A stretch of DNA of 64,000 nucleotides, from contig CP136064.1 in the NCBI GenBank assembly GCA_032622095.1, positions 180,268,011 through 180,332,010 on the forward strand, given 5' to 3'. Positions 24,186 through 36,849 of this stretch are shown here, piece by piece. The translations under genes and the position numbers were made by a program. Each line of letters starts with the position of its first letter. Position 1 is the first letter of the stretch. Under the pieces are notes generated by a model. The model had not been told where the DNA came from. It did not search any database and saw only the letters and a program-made list of their open reading frames with translations. Source of the DNA: Siphonodentalium dalli. Taxonomy: Eukaryota > Mollusca > Scaphopoda > Gadilida > Siphonodentaliidae.

Positions 24186-25300
24186 TTTCTAGATTTAGTT
24201 ACAAACTAAATACCTGTATATTGTACAAAGAAATGTTTGACAAATATATCTGTATCAATATTACCATACGGGTCATTAAAATAGATACGACGAAACAAAT
24301 TTTGAAGGGTGCATGTATCAGGTAAATTTTTATATTTCAAATGATGACAGGAATGCAGAAAGTTGAAGTACCTACGTAATACTGGCTATCCGCATGAAGA
24401 GATATACATGTATATAAAAACCAGATGAGGGATATGTCTGTACAGTTGCTAAACAATTCAGTCATGCAAAAGAGGATCAAAGAGTAAGATACCAAATTGC
24501 TGCCTGTGGTAATGTTTTTTAACGAAATTCGGGAAAATTAGATTACTCTCACCCTGGTTATCCAGAAGATAATTGTGGAATCTGATGACGATCGGACAAG
24601 GGTGTCGTCTGTAGGATCAACCAAATTATTTAGCCATAAAAATAGTAAAATTGAAGATCACCGCTGGCAGTGATGTCTTCACAAGGACAGTTTGAGAACA
24701 AAATATGGCTCACATCTAGCGGTGACCCAAAATATCCACATAAGAAAAAGTTCTCCAATAAAAGCTGGCTGCAGGGTGCGCCAATTGATTCAAATTCGAA
24801 ATTTAGCAGGGTGTACTGCTTGTGGCCATGTTTTCCCCGCAAATTTGATAGACTGATGGACAAAACCACTGAATCCGTTGAATCAATATACATGTATACA
24901 TGGATTAATTTATATGCATTGTTATACACAGTACTGGTATATAAAGGTACTGAAAATAACTATATTACTAGTATACACAAAATAAACCATATATCATGGC
25001 TATGGGTTCTAATATCCGAACATGACAGCTGAGAACTTGGTGTGAATTAAAGAGTGGTGGTTTCTCAAGCATATCTAACCCTCCACGTTAGAAACATGCC
25101 ATTAAATGTCATAAGTATAATCTAGCTTGAGGACAGAAGTGATCCATAAAACCCCCCTTAATTCAACCAGGTCATCGCGCGATGTATGATCGATCACATG
25201 ATGATCTAGGGGGATTAGAATTGATGTATAAAAACAGCACTGCATGTAAATATAAAATAAAATAGTGCTACATCTTATGACAGATTATTGCCATATATAA
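24186..25300. other. No gene; diverged repeat with the next stretch
   Basis: About 24360-24620 resembles 25380-25600 (shared features: AAGT-AATACT, then GATGATCGGA and CTGT-GT spacing), suggesting two old copies of one dispersed repeat. The 120-codon frame at 24670-25032 has no recognisable motif. Confidence 0.4.
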
Positions 25301-25620
25301 TCAGTGATTATACAGACAGTCTGACAAAATAAAGTTTCAGTGACACTCTATCCGAAGAGGGGAATAATTTCATCTGTTACAGTCAATGGAGCAATTATGA
25401 ATCTGGAAAGGTGAAATTTCTAAGTAATACTAGATATCGACATGACGCGATAAAATATAACGTAAATGCAATATGGCCGCTGGCGACCATTTTTTCCTAT
25501 GAAATTAAAAAAATATTTGATAGCTCTCATCTGATAGATCAATATCAAGATAAATATGAAGTTTGGTGATGATCGGATGAGTGAAGTGGACTGTGGTCTG
25601 TGTTAAACGGTTTAGTAATG

Positions 25621-25920
25621 CTTAAAAAGATTCTTACCTTAATATTTTTATGTTCACTTTATAAACTTCACTGAGTCATCTTTGTCATGTATTGAGTTTG
25701 ATATCTTTTGTTAACAGTTTATAAATCATGTATGTCTCATGTTTGTTATTTTAATTTATGTGTTTATTATCATTAAATAAAGTTGCATTCCTTAAAAAGA
25801 TTCTTACCTCAATGTTTTTATGTTTACTTTATAAACTCCACTGAGTCATCTTTGTCATGTATTGAATTTGATATCTTTTGTTAACAGTTTATAAATTATG
25901 TATGTCTCGTGTTCGTTATT
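25621..25920. repeat. 170-bp direct tandem duplication
   Basis: CTTAAAAAGATTCTTACC starts at 25621 and again at 25791. The following ~125 bp agree closely (CACTGAGTCATCTTTGTCAT, TTTGATATCTTTTGTTAACA). The first unit ends with ATTAAATAAAGTTGCATT, which looks like a retroposon 3' end. Confidence 0.85.
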
Positions 25921-28699
25921 AAATTATATATACTTTATAGTGTGTTTTCAGAACGAAAAAAAATTGAATAAAATCAACAAATTTGTAAATTTAAAAACAA
26001 TTCAAACGTTGTTGTATTCCATGTCCCAGCCCGGACATATACACCAAATTTCAATAATATTCATTGAGAAACAACGGACCAAACGCTATATAACACCCGT
26101 ATACATCTTTTATTCCGAATCGGACTCGGGTACATGTTATAGTAGGTACCGAATTGACACACGTCGACTGGGCGAGTTGGCCATGGGGCGATTAGGCCGA
26201 TTCCGGCACATTCTATAATTTACCGTATGTATCCGTTTACGCGTAGTTTACTTTAGAAAGTTCCGCAATTAATACCGTAAATAGAGCGACCTTATTTGAC
26301 AGAGAATGCCTCTGTTATTGATTATCAAGTTGCTGTACATTAAAAACGACAAATTCACATGCTCGTTCAAGCGCAGTAGTCTATTTTCCCCATGTTAAAG
26401 GACATCCACAAATACTAAATAACGCTAACCTACTGCCGAATGTTTGACACGACAACTGTTAACATATTTGGGCTGAATTCATCTGACGCGGTATTATTCC
26501 TCAAAATAAACAACAAAACCATCGTTACTTGGAAATGTAGTTTGGGCTAACATTTACATAAATCCTCCAGATCAATTATCCGACACACACGTCAGATGAA
26601 AAAGTCACATGAAGTAACCGGCCAAATTGGCCGAAATATGTTTATTTCGTCGGGAAATTACTCCACTGAACGCAGAAACCTTCGATCCTTGGAAATCAGC
26701 TGACAAGCTTGCCAAGATTCAGGAATCGGGTTACCATCTCTGTTCGTGGATTATCAAATCATGCTTTTCGAGATTAGAACCAGACACTCCATCGCTGGAT
26801 GGCTTTTGTTTGTTTATTGCACCACGCACCTTATACCAACTGAACCACACCTTATACTGCCAGTGGAAAGAAGCACCACTATCTCGATTAGTCGTCAAAT
26901 TTTTTTTTGCGAACAGGTTTTTGGACTACTATTCGCTATTCTTATCAGTAGTTCATTATGCGAAAGCTGTCTGTCATTATTTTCTTCGATCTGACTATAA
27001 CGTTCGAACATAAACAGGTAATATCAAGCTGCTATCAGTGCGAATAGGTGGGCTCTCGTGGGAGTAGGGCAAAGGTATATACTAATTAATTGCGTACTTC
27101 TCGCCCTATAACTGTATTGATCAACATGCATAGTGATGTGATGGACAGTTAGGATACAGCTGTCAAGTGTGTCAAGAAAATGAGGTGATGGCGATTTCAA
27201 TTAATCAATCAATCAACAGTTCGAAATAGTTGATTGATTACCCCCCCCCCTTATGTTATTAATATCTGCTATACACACTACCGTATATACATAGGGTGCA
27301 TTGGGTGAATGGGCAACGCCGAACTAATAGTTTAAAACTCCTATCGCCTGCTGTTCAGCACATATACGTGGGTGGTGTTTTCAAAATAATGTGTGCGTTG
27401 CGTGGTAGCAATGTAAGTAAGTAATGCTTTATTCCCCACCGTTATTCACGGGACATGATTCAAGTTGTGAAGTGGCGAATGAAGGAAATAGAACAATATT
27501 GTCCACTAAGAATCCTGTTTGGTAGCAGCATGAAAATTGGTTTTACATACAATGCACGATGCACCATATCTTTGATCTCGTCAGATGAGGTGCTAATTCA
27601 TTGAAGGGGTGAATATTTCATAACAGAATAATAAGAATTGCGTTCATGTATGGTTTGTGGTCACGGAAAGTGTTGAAAATTCCAGAAATGTAACTAGTAT
27701 TATACCGCAGCTTGTCAACAAGTGTATGCACTAAGGTTTCAGCTTTACATTCAATATTTAATTATTATGCCGAATGAAATTACCACGCACTGTGTGGGGA
27801 AACAATACTTCGTGTGTTGCACGCCAGAAATAATAACTTTGACCCGAATGTTGGGGGTATTCTAAGCTAAAACCCAGAACTTAAAAGACGTAAATTGCAG
27901 TGATCGATAAATCCTTCAGATGAATTTTAGTGATATGTGTGTTCCTTTAAAGATATTAATCAACGGACTTTTATATAACTAATAGGTATATTTTCACCCC
28001 CGTGTGGTTATCCAATATATGTTTTTACTTACCATTCAGTTAAATATGTTAGATTTAGTAACGTATAAAATCTGAAAAGCTAAAAAACATATTTAAAACA
28101 AAACAGCAAAATGTCATATACAATGTTCACTTATTGATAATATTAGGCATTACTTGGTCAATGAAGCATATACTCTTGCATTACTACGGGGACCTGCACG
28201 AATTGAAGCATTATGCAGAGATCACGCGAATGCATTAACCTACTGCATAATGCAGGACCATGTCATTGTAATGCAGTACACAAATGCCGCCAGCGACGAT
28301 GGCCAAGTACATGTTAAGTTCACACAACCGCGCCCGCGTACGATCTCTGCATGCTGCGTACAAATGACAATTAAAGAAAATTTGGTTTATGTATTCACGT
28401 GGATTACCACAAGTACAATTTGGATGAGTTCATATGTAATTTTTATATTTATCAAAGTTTAAGTCACTGCAGTTTGTTCTAAGTCAACAGTGCCTGCAGT
28501 CGTGTTCACATATGTTCCGCTATGGCGAGGTACATATGCTGCTGTATGCTTGCAGTGGCTAAACGTGTCACCAGTTCAGCTGCACACCAGTCTGTGAGCC
28601 GACCATATAGTGAAGATGAATCCGAGACATCTGCTGGGCTAGTTGTTCTGAACATGTGTTTTGAATCCGACAACTCAATCCAATAACATAGGAGGCTTT
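25921..28699. other. No recognised gene; a LINE-tail-like patch near 27420
   Basis: Open frames at 26627-27013 and 28154-28462 (plus) lack known motifs. GTAAGTAATGCTTTATT…TTATTCACGGGACATGA near 27418-27460 recurs at 49539-49590; reversed, it reads as a retroposon tail with an AATAAA signal. A run of C lies at 27241-27250. Confidence 0.4.
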
Positions 28700-29086
28700 G
28701 GGTACGTTCATACACTCGCAAAATTTACCAGCCATTCTTTCGCAGGCATTTCGGCATAGAAAGCTACAATGTGCCCACAGCTAACTATAACATAAGAAGT
28801 AAAAACTATGTAGTTCCACTAGTAGCTATGCATCGAAATTTGCCTGTAAATAGCATGCAATTATCTCGCAAGAATAAATCATACAGGTATTTTAGGCAAA
28901 TGTGTTAGAAGCACCGTTAGTCCGTTACATGTGGAACATCCGAAATTTTACTTCTCATGGCGATAGCTTTGTAGATATGCATTTTATATGCCTATTTACA
29001 TTTATATTTTGGCACCATAGGGTGCCCTATGATAAATTGCCTGCAAAAAATGCTGTGTAAACTTGCCAGTGTATGAACGTATACCC
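28700..29086. mobile_element. Uninterrupted Harbinger-like MITE (387 bp)
   Basis: Left terminus GGGTACGTTCATACACTCGC and right terminus GCCAGTGTATGAACGTATACCC are complementary. The next ~25 bp also pair (GCAGGCATTT / TGCCTGCAAAAA). The interior contains GTAGTTCCAC, GCATGCAATTATCTCGCAAG and a second inverted GTGGAAC. The 3-bp flanks (TTG, GTA) are not identical, unlike the TTA flanks of the copy at 15359. It serves as the reference for the two interrupted copies. Confidence 0.75.
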
Positions 29087-29843
29087 GTAAGAGCATTCAC
29101 TACAATTCCATGGTGTTGGGGTTTATCGAAAGTACAGACTCACGCTCTGCTATAGAGTTAGCCTCTCTATGTGATGTATCCGCCACCCCTCCCCCCCCCC
29201 CCCCCGCACACCCAAAAGACCATAAAATATCAATGCTCTGTTAAGAGTGAGGGATTTAGCTGGTAACCCGAGTCAGAGGCATCGGCTTATCGCTGGCTCC
29301 CAAAGGTTCACAAAGACAGTCGACTGTCCAATGGTACCCCCGTCGAAGTTGAAGATTGGACATATATATGACCACATGACCACAAATTACCACAATCATT
29401 TATCAAGTGTAGACACAATATAACAATGGGCGAGAGAATTACAAAAGTAAAGAGATTACATGTGCTCGCTGGCCAGCAGATGCCTTTGAACACAATTATG
29501 ATTGTTTAACTAAAGAAAAAAAAAACCTCGAACTGTCAAATGTACATACCGCAATGAATCAATCTTGTCCATTTTGGTTTTTCTAATTTAGAAATCAGAG
29601 ATGTGAAATGGATACACATTTGTAAAATAGGGATGACCAGAAGATAATTTTGTAGTCGACCATCATTTTGACAAAACACGTTTTCCTCTGATGCTTACAT
29701 GCAGCGATAAGTTTGCTGACTCAAGAACACATATGGACCCCCGGTCATTAATGTTGTACTGTGAATCTTGTGTACTCATTAGTTTATTTATGTTGACAGT
29801 CAAATTCCCAACATACATGTTGCTGTCGCGTAAACTTTTTTCA
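29087..29843. other. No gene; C-tract
   Basis: A C-rich run near 29188-29206. No protein or repeat family recognised. Confidence 0.35.
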
Positions 29844-29949
29844 GAAGTGTGAGGCTTTCAACCGATGTAGGTTACATGAAGTGTGAGGCTTTCAACCGAG
29901 GTAGGTTACATGAAGTGTGAGGCTTTCAACCGATGTAGGTTACATGAAG
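29844..29949. repeat. 34-bp tandem repeat, three copies
   Basis: GAAGTGTGAGGCTTTCAACC starts at 29844, 29878 and 29912. Units are nearly identical, with one G/T difference in the middle unit. Confidence 0.95.
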
Positions 29950-30502
29950 CGCTCACAATGACGATATATATGTGGGGATAACAAAATCGTACTTGTGTTT
30001 TCGACTATATCATGCTCAGTCGCAATACGCGCGCATGCGACTTTGAACGAACGTGATTTACATTAATTTTGTTTATATACACTTAGTTGTTCTGTCTACT
30101 AAATGGAACGTGCAATAGAAACAGCCAGGCACAATCTCCCCTGCTAAAACACCAGACCGTTCTGACCCACATCGAATGTTAAGCTTCGTTCACGTACGGA
30201 CCGGAAAATAACAAGCTATAGTTTCCTCATAACAAACACGATTCCACCGGAACAAACTTTGCTCGTTTGTTGTCTCATTCTAAACGCGCTTGGACCAGCA
30301 ATCAACCATCCCGTCCTTTTGTGTGAACACGGCTGCACGGACCTAACTTTAGTTCAACATCTCGGCACTTGAATTGCAGCCTTGTATTGCGTTTATCACT
30401 AATCTAATCCATTTCAGTCTGTCATCGTTGAAGATTTCCCGATTTGGATATATCCTTCATGAATACACGAAACCACGCGCCCCCTCCATTCCCCATATGT
30501 GT

Positions 30503-30607
30503 TATGGTTAGGGTTAAGGTCAGGGCTATGGTTTGGGTTAGGGCTATGTTTAGGGCTTGGATTAGGGCTAGGGTTAGGGCTAGGGTTAGGTTAGAGTTAG
30601 GGTTAGT
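30503..30607. repeat. Degenerate interstitial telomere-like tract
   Basis: About 100 bp of GGTTAGGG/GGGCTAGGG variants, including several exact TTAGGG units. Many units are 5-8 bp long with substitutions, so this is an old interstitial tract rather than a chromosome end. The plus-strand frame through it (Val-Arg-Ala-rich) is not a gene. Confidence 0.85.
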
Positions 30608-32632
30608 GTGTTCTTACATAAAGGACATATACCCCGATTCGACGCCATATCAAATCACCATCTGTACGTTTTTCATGTACCAGAAAATAGTTAGATCCGA
30701 CCCGCATGAGCCCATTAATATGAGGTTTCGGTGACCACATGTCGACTTTCAACAGAGGAAGTTCGCGAAGGTCTAATTCTGACTCCGTGATTGAGTCTTC
30801 AAATGTTGTATTCTTTCAAGACATAATTAAAACTCACATATTTTAGATCTATCTTAGGGCAACATTTATGAACTTTTCCAGATGTAATCAATGAATTAAT
30901 TTTAGTTGTGCATCCATACAAATTACAAATTGTGTATGTTTCGACCAAAACAACCCACCCGCTCCACGTTTTGATTTTTGTCAGACCAGCCACAATTCCA
31001 TTGGTCGTCTCTTATATAAAGAGCCTCCGTGTATGCTTCCGTCGCCAAAACGTGGTAAATAATAAAGAGCGTACTCAATTTATGAGGTCTTTTTTATTGT
31101 GTTCGACTTATTCCTAGTACTGACATAGAAGTTGCTGTTGATTTTCGCGATGTCTGTGTGATACGAACGATGGTGATGTAAGCATTTTTTCCCCCCGTTT
31201 TCTTTCGCTTGGTATGCGAAACAAAATGGCTTAGGAATTTAATTCTAAGTCATTTGGTATAATCGGTCAGAACATCGTAATTGGTTCTCTTAAAACGTAT
31301 GGCTCACGGACGGCATGTGTACATATTCAGAGAGTGCTGTTTAATAGAGTGGCTGCATAACTTAATGGAGTCCACTTATGTGCAATATTGTCCTGTTATT
31401 CAAGATGACTTTTTTATGAAATTGATTTAAAAAAATTAATTTAGGGTGAGGGGACCTCTACTGGAAAAAATCTGTCTACCATTTACAATTACTAGCACGT
31501 ACAAATGTTGGTTCACCTGTAAAACATTCAGAAAAACATTGTATGCGGCAAATGTAAAACAATAAACATGAAAGTTACCTTAAAATGAGACTGCAAAATC
31601 CCTTACTATCAAATTTGCTATTCTTCTACTAAAATAATTACCCATTCAGCAAATAAAACTGGTGATATGCTAAGTGAATGAAAAGATATATCTGCTTCTA
31701 AAAAGTTATATTTTTTCAGCGAATAATTTCAAGTTGCCTATTCTCATGGTAAACATATGGTTCTGGGCAGGTTAAGTGAAGTCCCCTGCTCCTTAAACGT
31801 GCATGGCCCACTTGAAGCTCTCAATTATATGTTAGTAATTTGGCAGGAGGGAAAATATAGGTCCATAAATACCGATCTGGGCAGGGGGGGGGGGGGGGGT
31901 GAGAAAACAATTCCAGACACGGATGCTACTTGTTTGCTCCTGGCCACTGTTGTGACCACCCCTCAACCCAATTTTGTTTCCGTTTTAGTAAGTTTTTTCC
32001 GACCAAAACTGAGAATATTTAGCCAATATATAGCACCATGAAGTTGCATGAACAGAGGAGCACCTGGAAATTTCTTTAAAACATCTGTATCTTCATGGAT
32101 ATATGATAGCCAGGTGTCCTCAAGATCTTAGTCCAACCCACTATAGATTGGTTGATACATCTCTATATGTAAAACCCAATTGTCGTCTTTTATTTTTGCG
32201 AACTAATATGTTTATGATGTTCATGTATTATATTATAACGTCTGAAGTATACGCAGTTGTAAATAAATAAATACTTCATTATTAGTGGAACGGATTAATC
32301 GCGATACAAAAAATGACAATCGACAAGGTGAGCCACTACTTATATTCCATGACTGTAAGAATCGTGTTTTGTGATGCTATTTGAATATACAATTTATGAG
32401 AATACGTGTAACAATTTGAACAAGAGTGTTCTATATTCCCAACAAATATACACAACATGCAGAGGGTTTCACATCACTTTAACCTGGGCAACACTGCTAG
32501 TATTATATATAACAAGAAGCAATCTATACTGACAGTGTTCATGTAAAAATTACATTATCTCTGTTTTAAGGCCAAAAAGTTGGTTATAGCATTTTTTCCA
32601 GATATATTAATTTTTCGCACATAAGTGAGAAA
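30608..32632. other. No gene; one variant paired motif; G-tract repeat
   Basis: TAAAGAGCCT at 31018 and TAAAGAGCGT at 31063 (45 bp apart) are a variant of the paired module, with CCAAAACGTGG between. A stretch with a run of ~16 G (31886-31901) and ATTCCAGACACGG…TTTTTTCCGACC resembles 44537-44680. Confidence 0.45.
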
Positions 32633-32684
32633 ACGTTCTTTATTTTTACCATATCAGGCATAGACTAACACGGAACGCTCTTTA
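32633..32684 (-). repeat. Paired TAAAGAGCGT module, minus orientation
   Basis: On the minus strand TAAAGAGCGT lies at 32675-32684 and TAAAGAACGT at 32633-32642, 42 bp apart, with CCTGATATGG in the spacer. It mirrors the module at 35021-35072; the two flank the 2.4 kb element region in opposite orientations. Confidence 0.7.
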
Positions 32685-33449
32685 TTGTTCTATGCTAAAG
32701 GGGGGAAAATCCGTGACAAATAGTACTTTATGAACGTATATATCGACATCGTTTGATGGTTTGAACAGGCCCGGGATGTGACAAAAGCGAAAAAAAAATT
32801 AAGTTGCAAACCGCGCGCCATGGGGATTTTAAAAAATCTATTTTAGCGAAAATCCTGTTGAAGACCCAAGACACTCACAGTGGGTAATGTGCAAACAAAA
32901 ATTATGTCTGTAAAAAAAAACATTGCCACTAAGAAGAACATGGATAAATCGATAAACTGTGTTCTTATATTCATTATTGACAGTACACTGTTTACCAATA
33001 ACAACATTTTGCGTGTATCCATAGGCCCCATGTATACAAAACTGTTCAGTTATTTTAATCGCTAATTGTGTAATAAGTTCAAATGAGTTTACAATGATTT
33101 TCAGAATATTATTGTCAATTCTTTGACGTTTTCCAATGTTTATCATCAAGTTTGATTGAGGTCAACATGACCGCTTTCGCAGATTGCAGTTCATGACTGA
33201 ACTAGTTTTTATTAAAATTTGATATCTTAAAGGCACGTGCGGCCTTAATTGTCGAAAATATTCATATTTGTTCCAAACACCGTAAACAGAAAAACATTAA
33301 AACGCATACAGTTCCGTTCATATAAACCATGACCATAGCGTAAACAGCATGTTATCATAAAGACCTACTACATTTTATATAAGCAAGAGCCTGGTTGTGT
33401 TACAGAAGACAGCACAATGCTACTGGCTAATCACACACAAATGGCATAA

Positions 33450-33501
33450 ACGCTCTTTATTTGTTCCATATAAGGTATTCACCAACAAAGAACGCTCTTT
33501 A
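33450..33501 (-). repeat. Paired TAAAGAGCGT module in left arm
   Basis: ACGCTCTTTA occurs at 33450-33459 and 33492-33501, 42 bp apart. CCATATAAGG at 33466-33475 is a perfect CC(A/T)6GG. Confidence 0.75.
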
Positions 33502-33728
33502 TGTTTACCATCATAATATAAACAAACACCAGAAAAGTAACTTTTTAAGCTTTTGTTTACATAACAATGGTCACACAAATGACCATAACATACTGTTTAT
33601 GCGATATTTCTTATTTGTATACGGACAAAGTCTATCTACATTTTGATGTTCTTTCTGTTTGTGGCGGTTTTTGACGAGTGGAGATATTTTCACAGGATAC
33701 CCACCGCCAAGGCCAACCGTGTCTTTAA

Positions 33729-34168
33729 AGGTACTCAATCCGATTCGACGGTCCCCATATACAATGTAATCAGATTCCAACAACAACATTTTTTTAAATA
33801 CCGCTTCGGTTTTATCAGAATCGATTAATTGCCCAAAAATAATGCTAACCAGTGAACTATAGTATAAAATTGCCCAAAACCTGTTATTTACCAACGTTTT
33901 GTTGAACGAAATTTTGCCAGTTGTCAAATATCTGACACAAAAAAGCCACTGGATTTTAGAGTTATCGATCTTCATCCGCTATCTGGTCAGATAAGTTCTT
34001 CTCGTCGACAATTTATTGGGCCACCAAAAATTAAAATAATAGATTTCAAACATCGATATCTGATCACTCCTAGCTTTGATGGATGGGTTCCTCGACTCGA
34101 ATCAAATATTTTTACCCCCGAAGCCAAGGAAATAGTAATTTGCGAGCGTTAATTCGGATTGAGTACCT
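33729..34168 (-). mobile_element. TTAA MITE nested at the edge of an arm (440 bp)
   Basis: Termini AGGTACTCAATCCGATT and ATTCGGATTGAGTACCT with TTAA on both sides (33725-33728, 34169-34172). Interior blocks (AACAACAACA, ATCGATTAATTGCCCAAAA, TCGACTCGAATCAAATA) run opposite to the other copies. The insertion uses a TTAA at the inner end of the left arm; the right arm shows the matching TTTAAAGACAC without an insert. Confidence 0.85.
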
Positions 34169-34349
34169 TTAAGCTTATTGGACTTCTGTCGGTAATTCCA
34201 CTGTAAACAATATAATAATAACATAAGAATGGTTTTGACCTGCGAAATCTTGTTAATAATGAAAATAATAACATTTCATGTTCTTGTTGATGGTGGTTGT
34301 TTTACAGACTTGTACGTGGTTTCGCATTGAGTCCCTTAATAAGGCTGAA

Positions 34350-34645
34350 GGGGTCACTCTCACCAAAAAGTGCTGATATGTACACAGGTTTTGAAAATGT
34401 GCTGAAGGATACACAGGGTTTGTGGTCGGGAATAATGGAGTTACTTTTACTGTGTTCCTGAAAGTCTGGCGCCCACCAGTTGTTCGTTTTCAGTTCATTT
34501 TAATTTTCCTTGGAACATATACAATTATTCTCTAACAGAAATCAAATGCAGACGTGAAAACTAAGTCATTTAGAATGGGATTTCAAAATATGTGTACCCT
34601 TCAGCACATTTTCAAAAACCTGTGTACCCTTCAGAACTTTTTTTG
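34350..34645. repeat. CTGAAGGG-type element
   Basis: Starts GCTGAAGGGGTCACTCTCACC and continues with TTTTGAAAATGTGCTGAAGG, TGTTCCTGAAAGTCTGGC and TCTCTAACAGAAATCA. It closes with inverted CCTTCAGCACATTTTCAAAA and CCCTTCAGAACTTT. The same order is found at 45505-45801 and 45838-46920. The right terminus here is slightly eroded. Confidence 0.7.
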
Positions 34646-34707
34646 GTAACTATCAGTTAATCCGTCACTAATACTTACTTCTGTTCCGCCTTTTGCTTCA
34701 AGGCCTT
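34646..34707 (-). repeat. 62-bp exact repeat of the exon-like sequence at 36817-36878
   Basis: Identical over 62 bases in the same orientation to 36817-36878, then diverging on both sides. On the minus strand it covers the end of the candidate exon plus the GTAAGT donor and about 30 intron bases. Confidence 0.85.
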
Positions 34708-35020
34708 CAGTCTTAAATTGGGTTAATAAGCCAGCATTAAGATCTACCACACGCGTTAGTTTATTCGTTAAAAGTGTTTACTTTTGATATGAAAACAAAT
34801 TTCTCTTTAAAGTCACATGGCGGTTTTCGCTCCAAAATATAAATAATATTATTAGCTTTTTAATTTTCCCCGGTATGGAAATAGCTCGATAAAAATCTTA
34901 TCTACCTTTCTACGAGCATGCTGTAACACAAAAAGACGCATTGAAGTCATGGAAAATACAACAATGAACAAGGTATTTGGGTCCCAAACAAAAAACAGCC
35001 ATTTGCACGACATGGAACAG

Positions 35021-35072
35021 AAAAGAGCGTTCCGTGTTATTCTATTCCTGATATGGTAGCAATAAAGAGCGT
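35021..35072 (+). repeat. Paired TAAAGAGCGT module
   Basis: AAAAGAGCGT at 35021 and TAAAGAGCGT at 35063, 42 bp apart, with CCTGATATGG between. It lies inside the 2.4 kb element, just inside its right arm. Confidence 0.7.
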
Positions 35073-35355
35073 TTATCTGACTTCGGGCGAAAACATGGAA
35101 AATGGCTGTGACTTTGACAAGTGTTTTTTTAAAGACACGGTTGGCCTTGGCGGTGGGTATCCTTTTAAAATATCTCTACCCGTCAAAAACCGCCACAAAC
35201 AGAAAGAACATCAAAATGTAGATAGACTTTGTCCGTATACAAATAAGAAATATCGCATAAACAGTATGTTATGGTCATATGTTTGACCATTGTTATGTAA
35301 ACAAAAGCATAACAAGTTACTTTTCTGGTGTTTGTTTATATTATGATGGTAAACA

Positions 35356-35407
35356 TAAAGAGCGTTCTTTGTTGGTGAATACCTGATATGGAACTAATAA
35401 AGAGCGT
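35356..35407 (+). repeat. Paired TAAAGAGCGT module in right arm
   Basis: TAAAGAGCGT at 35356 and 35398, 42 bp apart. The spacer contains CCTGATATGG, one base off a perfect CArG. Confidence 0.75.
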
Positions 35408-35630
35408 TTTTGCCATTTGTGTGTGATTAGCCAGTAGCATTGTGCTGTCTTCTGTAACACAATCAGGCTCTTGCTTAGGTAAAATATAGTAGGTCTTTAT
35501 GATAACATGTTGTTTACGCGATGGTCATGGTATATATGAACGGAACTGTATGCGTTTTAATGTTTTTCTGTTTACGGTGTTTGGAACAAATATGAATATT
35601 TTCGACAATTAAGGCCGTACGTGCCTTTAA

Positions 35631-36816
35631 AGCATATGAAAGCATATGAAGCTGGTATATAAATATTCCGTGTATTTATCGACCTATCGTATCCGTCCTT
35701 CCAAATTACGTAGACAAAATTTGGAGGTTCGAGTGAGCCATGTCCGTTTAAAACCAAGTGTTATCAAAGTTTTAAAAATTGTCCCATAAAACATACATAA
35801 AGGTGGTATGTTTTGAACCAGAAATAAATTGTTTTGAACCGAACCAATTTATAAAATTTGAATTAAATCAGAGTTGTTTTGAAATAGTACGGTATGCAAA
35901 AATGCTCTGATGTATCTTTTTGCAGAAAACTAACACATGTTTGCAATTAGTTAAACACGCACTGTTTTAATGAGTGCTATTTTATTATTATTATTTTTTT
36001 GTTGGAAATGCAGCTCCATTTTGGAAGATTTGGTATTGAAAACGTCTTTATTTAAATGGAGATTTAGAATATCAAATATCCTCTTTCAAAACAGTCAGTT
36101 TTTTCGGGGTTTGAATTTTGGTGGCCACTCAAAAGATCGCCGATTTGCAAAATGGGCTTATGATTTCCTTCCCAGGTATAAGCCAGTACTAAATAGCGTT
36201 CACTTATTATAATAAACTGTTATTCTCATTCCCATTGTGTAAATGTTAATTAATCTTTTTGTTTTCAGTCGAAAGTTATTAATTTCAATAATTTTTTACT
36301 TTTCATTGGCTTGTGGAAAATAATGGAATATTTTGTGTCACATCGGATTGGGCAACTTAAAACAACGTATACATTTTTTGTTTTTACAAAGTGACGGTTC
36401 TGTGGTTTCGCATCTCCTGAACTGTGTCTGAACACCCTATACAATTGAATATGCATGATGACAACTGCTTTTAAAACACGCCCGGTGATAATAATACGAT
36501 TGGTTCGTTGCCGCAAGCCATATGTGCAAAAATACAACACAAATTTCTCGCAGGGGCAAATTTTCTCAAAGAATACGACATGCGTCGGAAAATGCATGCA
36601 ACTTTAAACTGTACGGTACACTATATGCGACCATTTATGGGACCATCCCCTTTTCTACTCAACAGATATATGCAAAAAATGAATGAATTTGATCCATGTA
36701 ATTTATGACTGGAGTATATGACTTTTGAGAATAAAAGGAGATGGTCCCATAAATGGTCGGATTTAGTGTACAGTACCCCTTTAATATTGGACTGTTTTGC
36801 TATTAAAACCAATAAA
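35631..36816. other. No gene; short inverted pair
   Basis: GACCATTTATGGGACCATC-type sequences near 36630 and 36740 are inverted relative to each other. Otherwise AT-rich. If the exon at 36850 is real, this stretch would be its intron. Confidence 0.35.
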
Positions 36817-36849
36817 GTAACTATCAGTTAATCCGTCACTAATACTTAC

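Larger units (their letters stand above)
33231..35626. mobile_element. 2.4 kb TTAA element with 498-bp inverted arms
   Basis: Arms 33231-33728 and 35129-35626 are closely matched reverse complements over their full length. The terminus AGGCACGTGCGGCC pairs with GGCCGTACGTGCCT, and TTAA flanks both ends (33227-33230, 35627-35630), as in TTAA-specific (piggyBac-type) transposition. The 1.4 kb interior encodes no transposase. It holds a nested TTAA MITE (33729-34168), a CTGAAGGG-type element (about 34350-34645) and a 62-bp stretch (34646-34707) identical to DNA at 36817-36878. Each arm carries one paired TAAAGAGCGT module. Membership of piggyBac is inferred from the TTAA flank only. Confidence 0.85.

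Noticed and set aside
26627-27013. 128-codon plus-strand frame
   Set aside because: Starts at TTG, has no recognisable domain and overlaps another frame of similar length.
28154-28462. 102-codon plus-strand frame
   Set aside because: No motif, no flanking signals.
30444-30734. Open frame of Val-Arg-Ala repeats
   Set aside because: It runs through the telomere-like tract, whose 6-bp period keeps a frame open.
33231-35626. LTR retrotransposon with ~500-bp LTRs
   Set aside because: The two long repeats are inverted, not direct, and TTAA flanks the outer ends.
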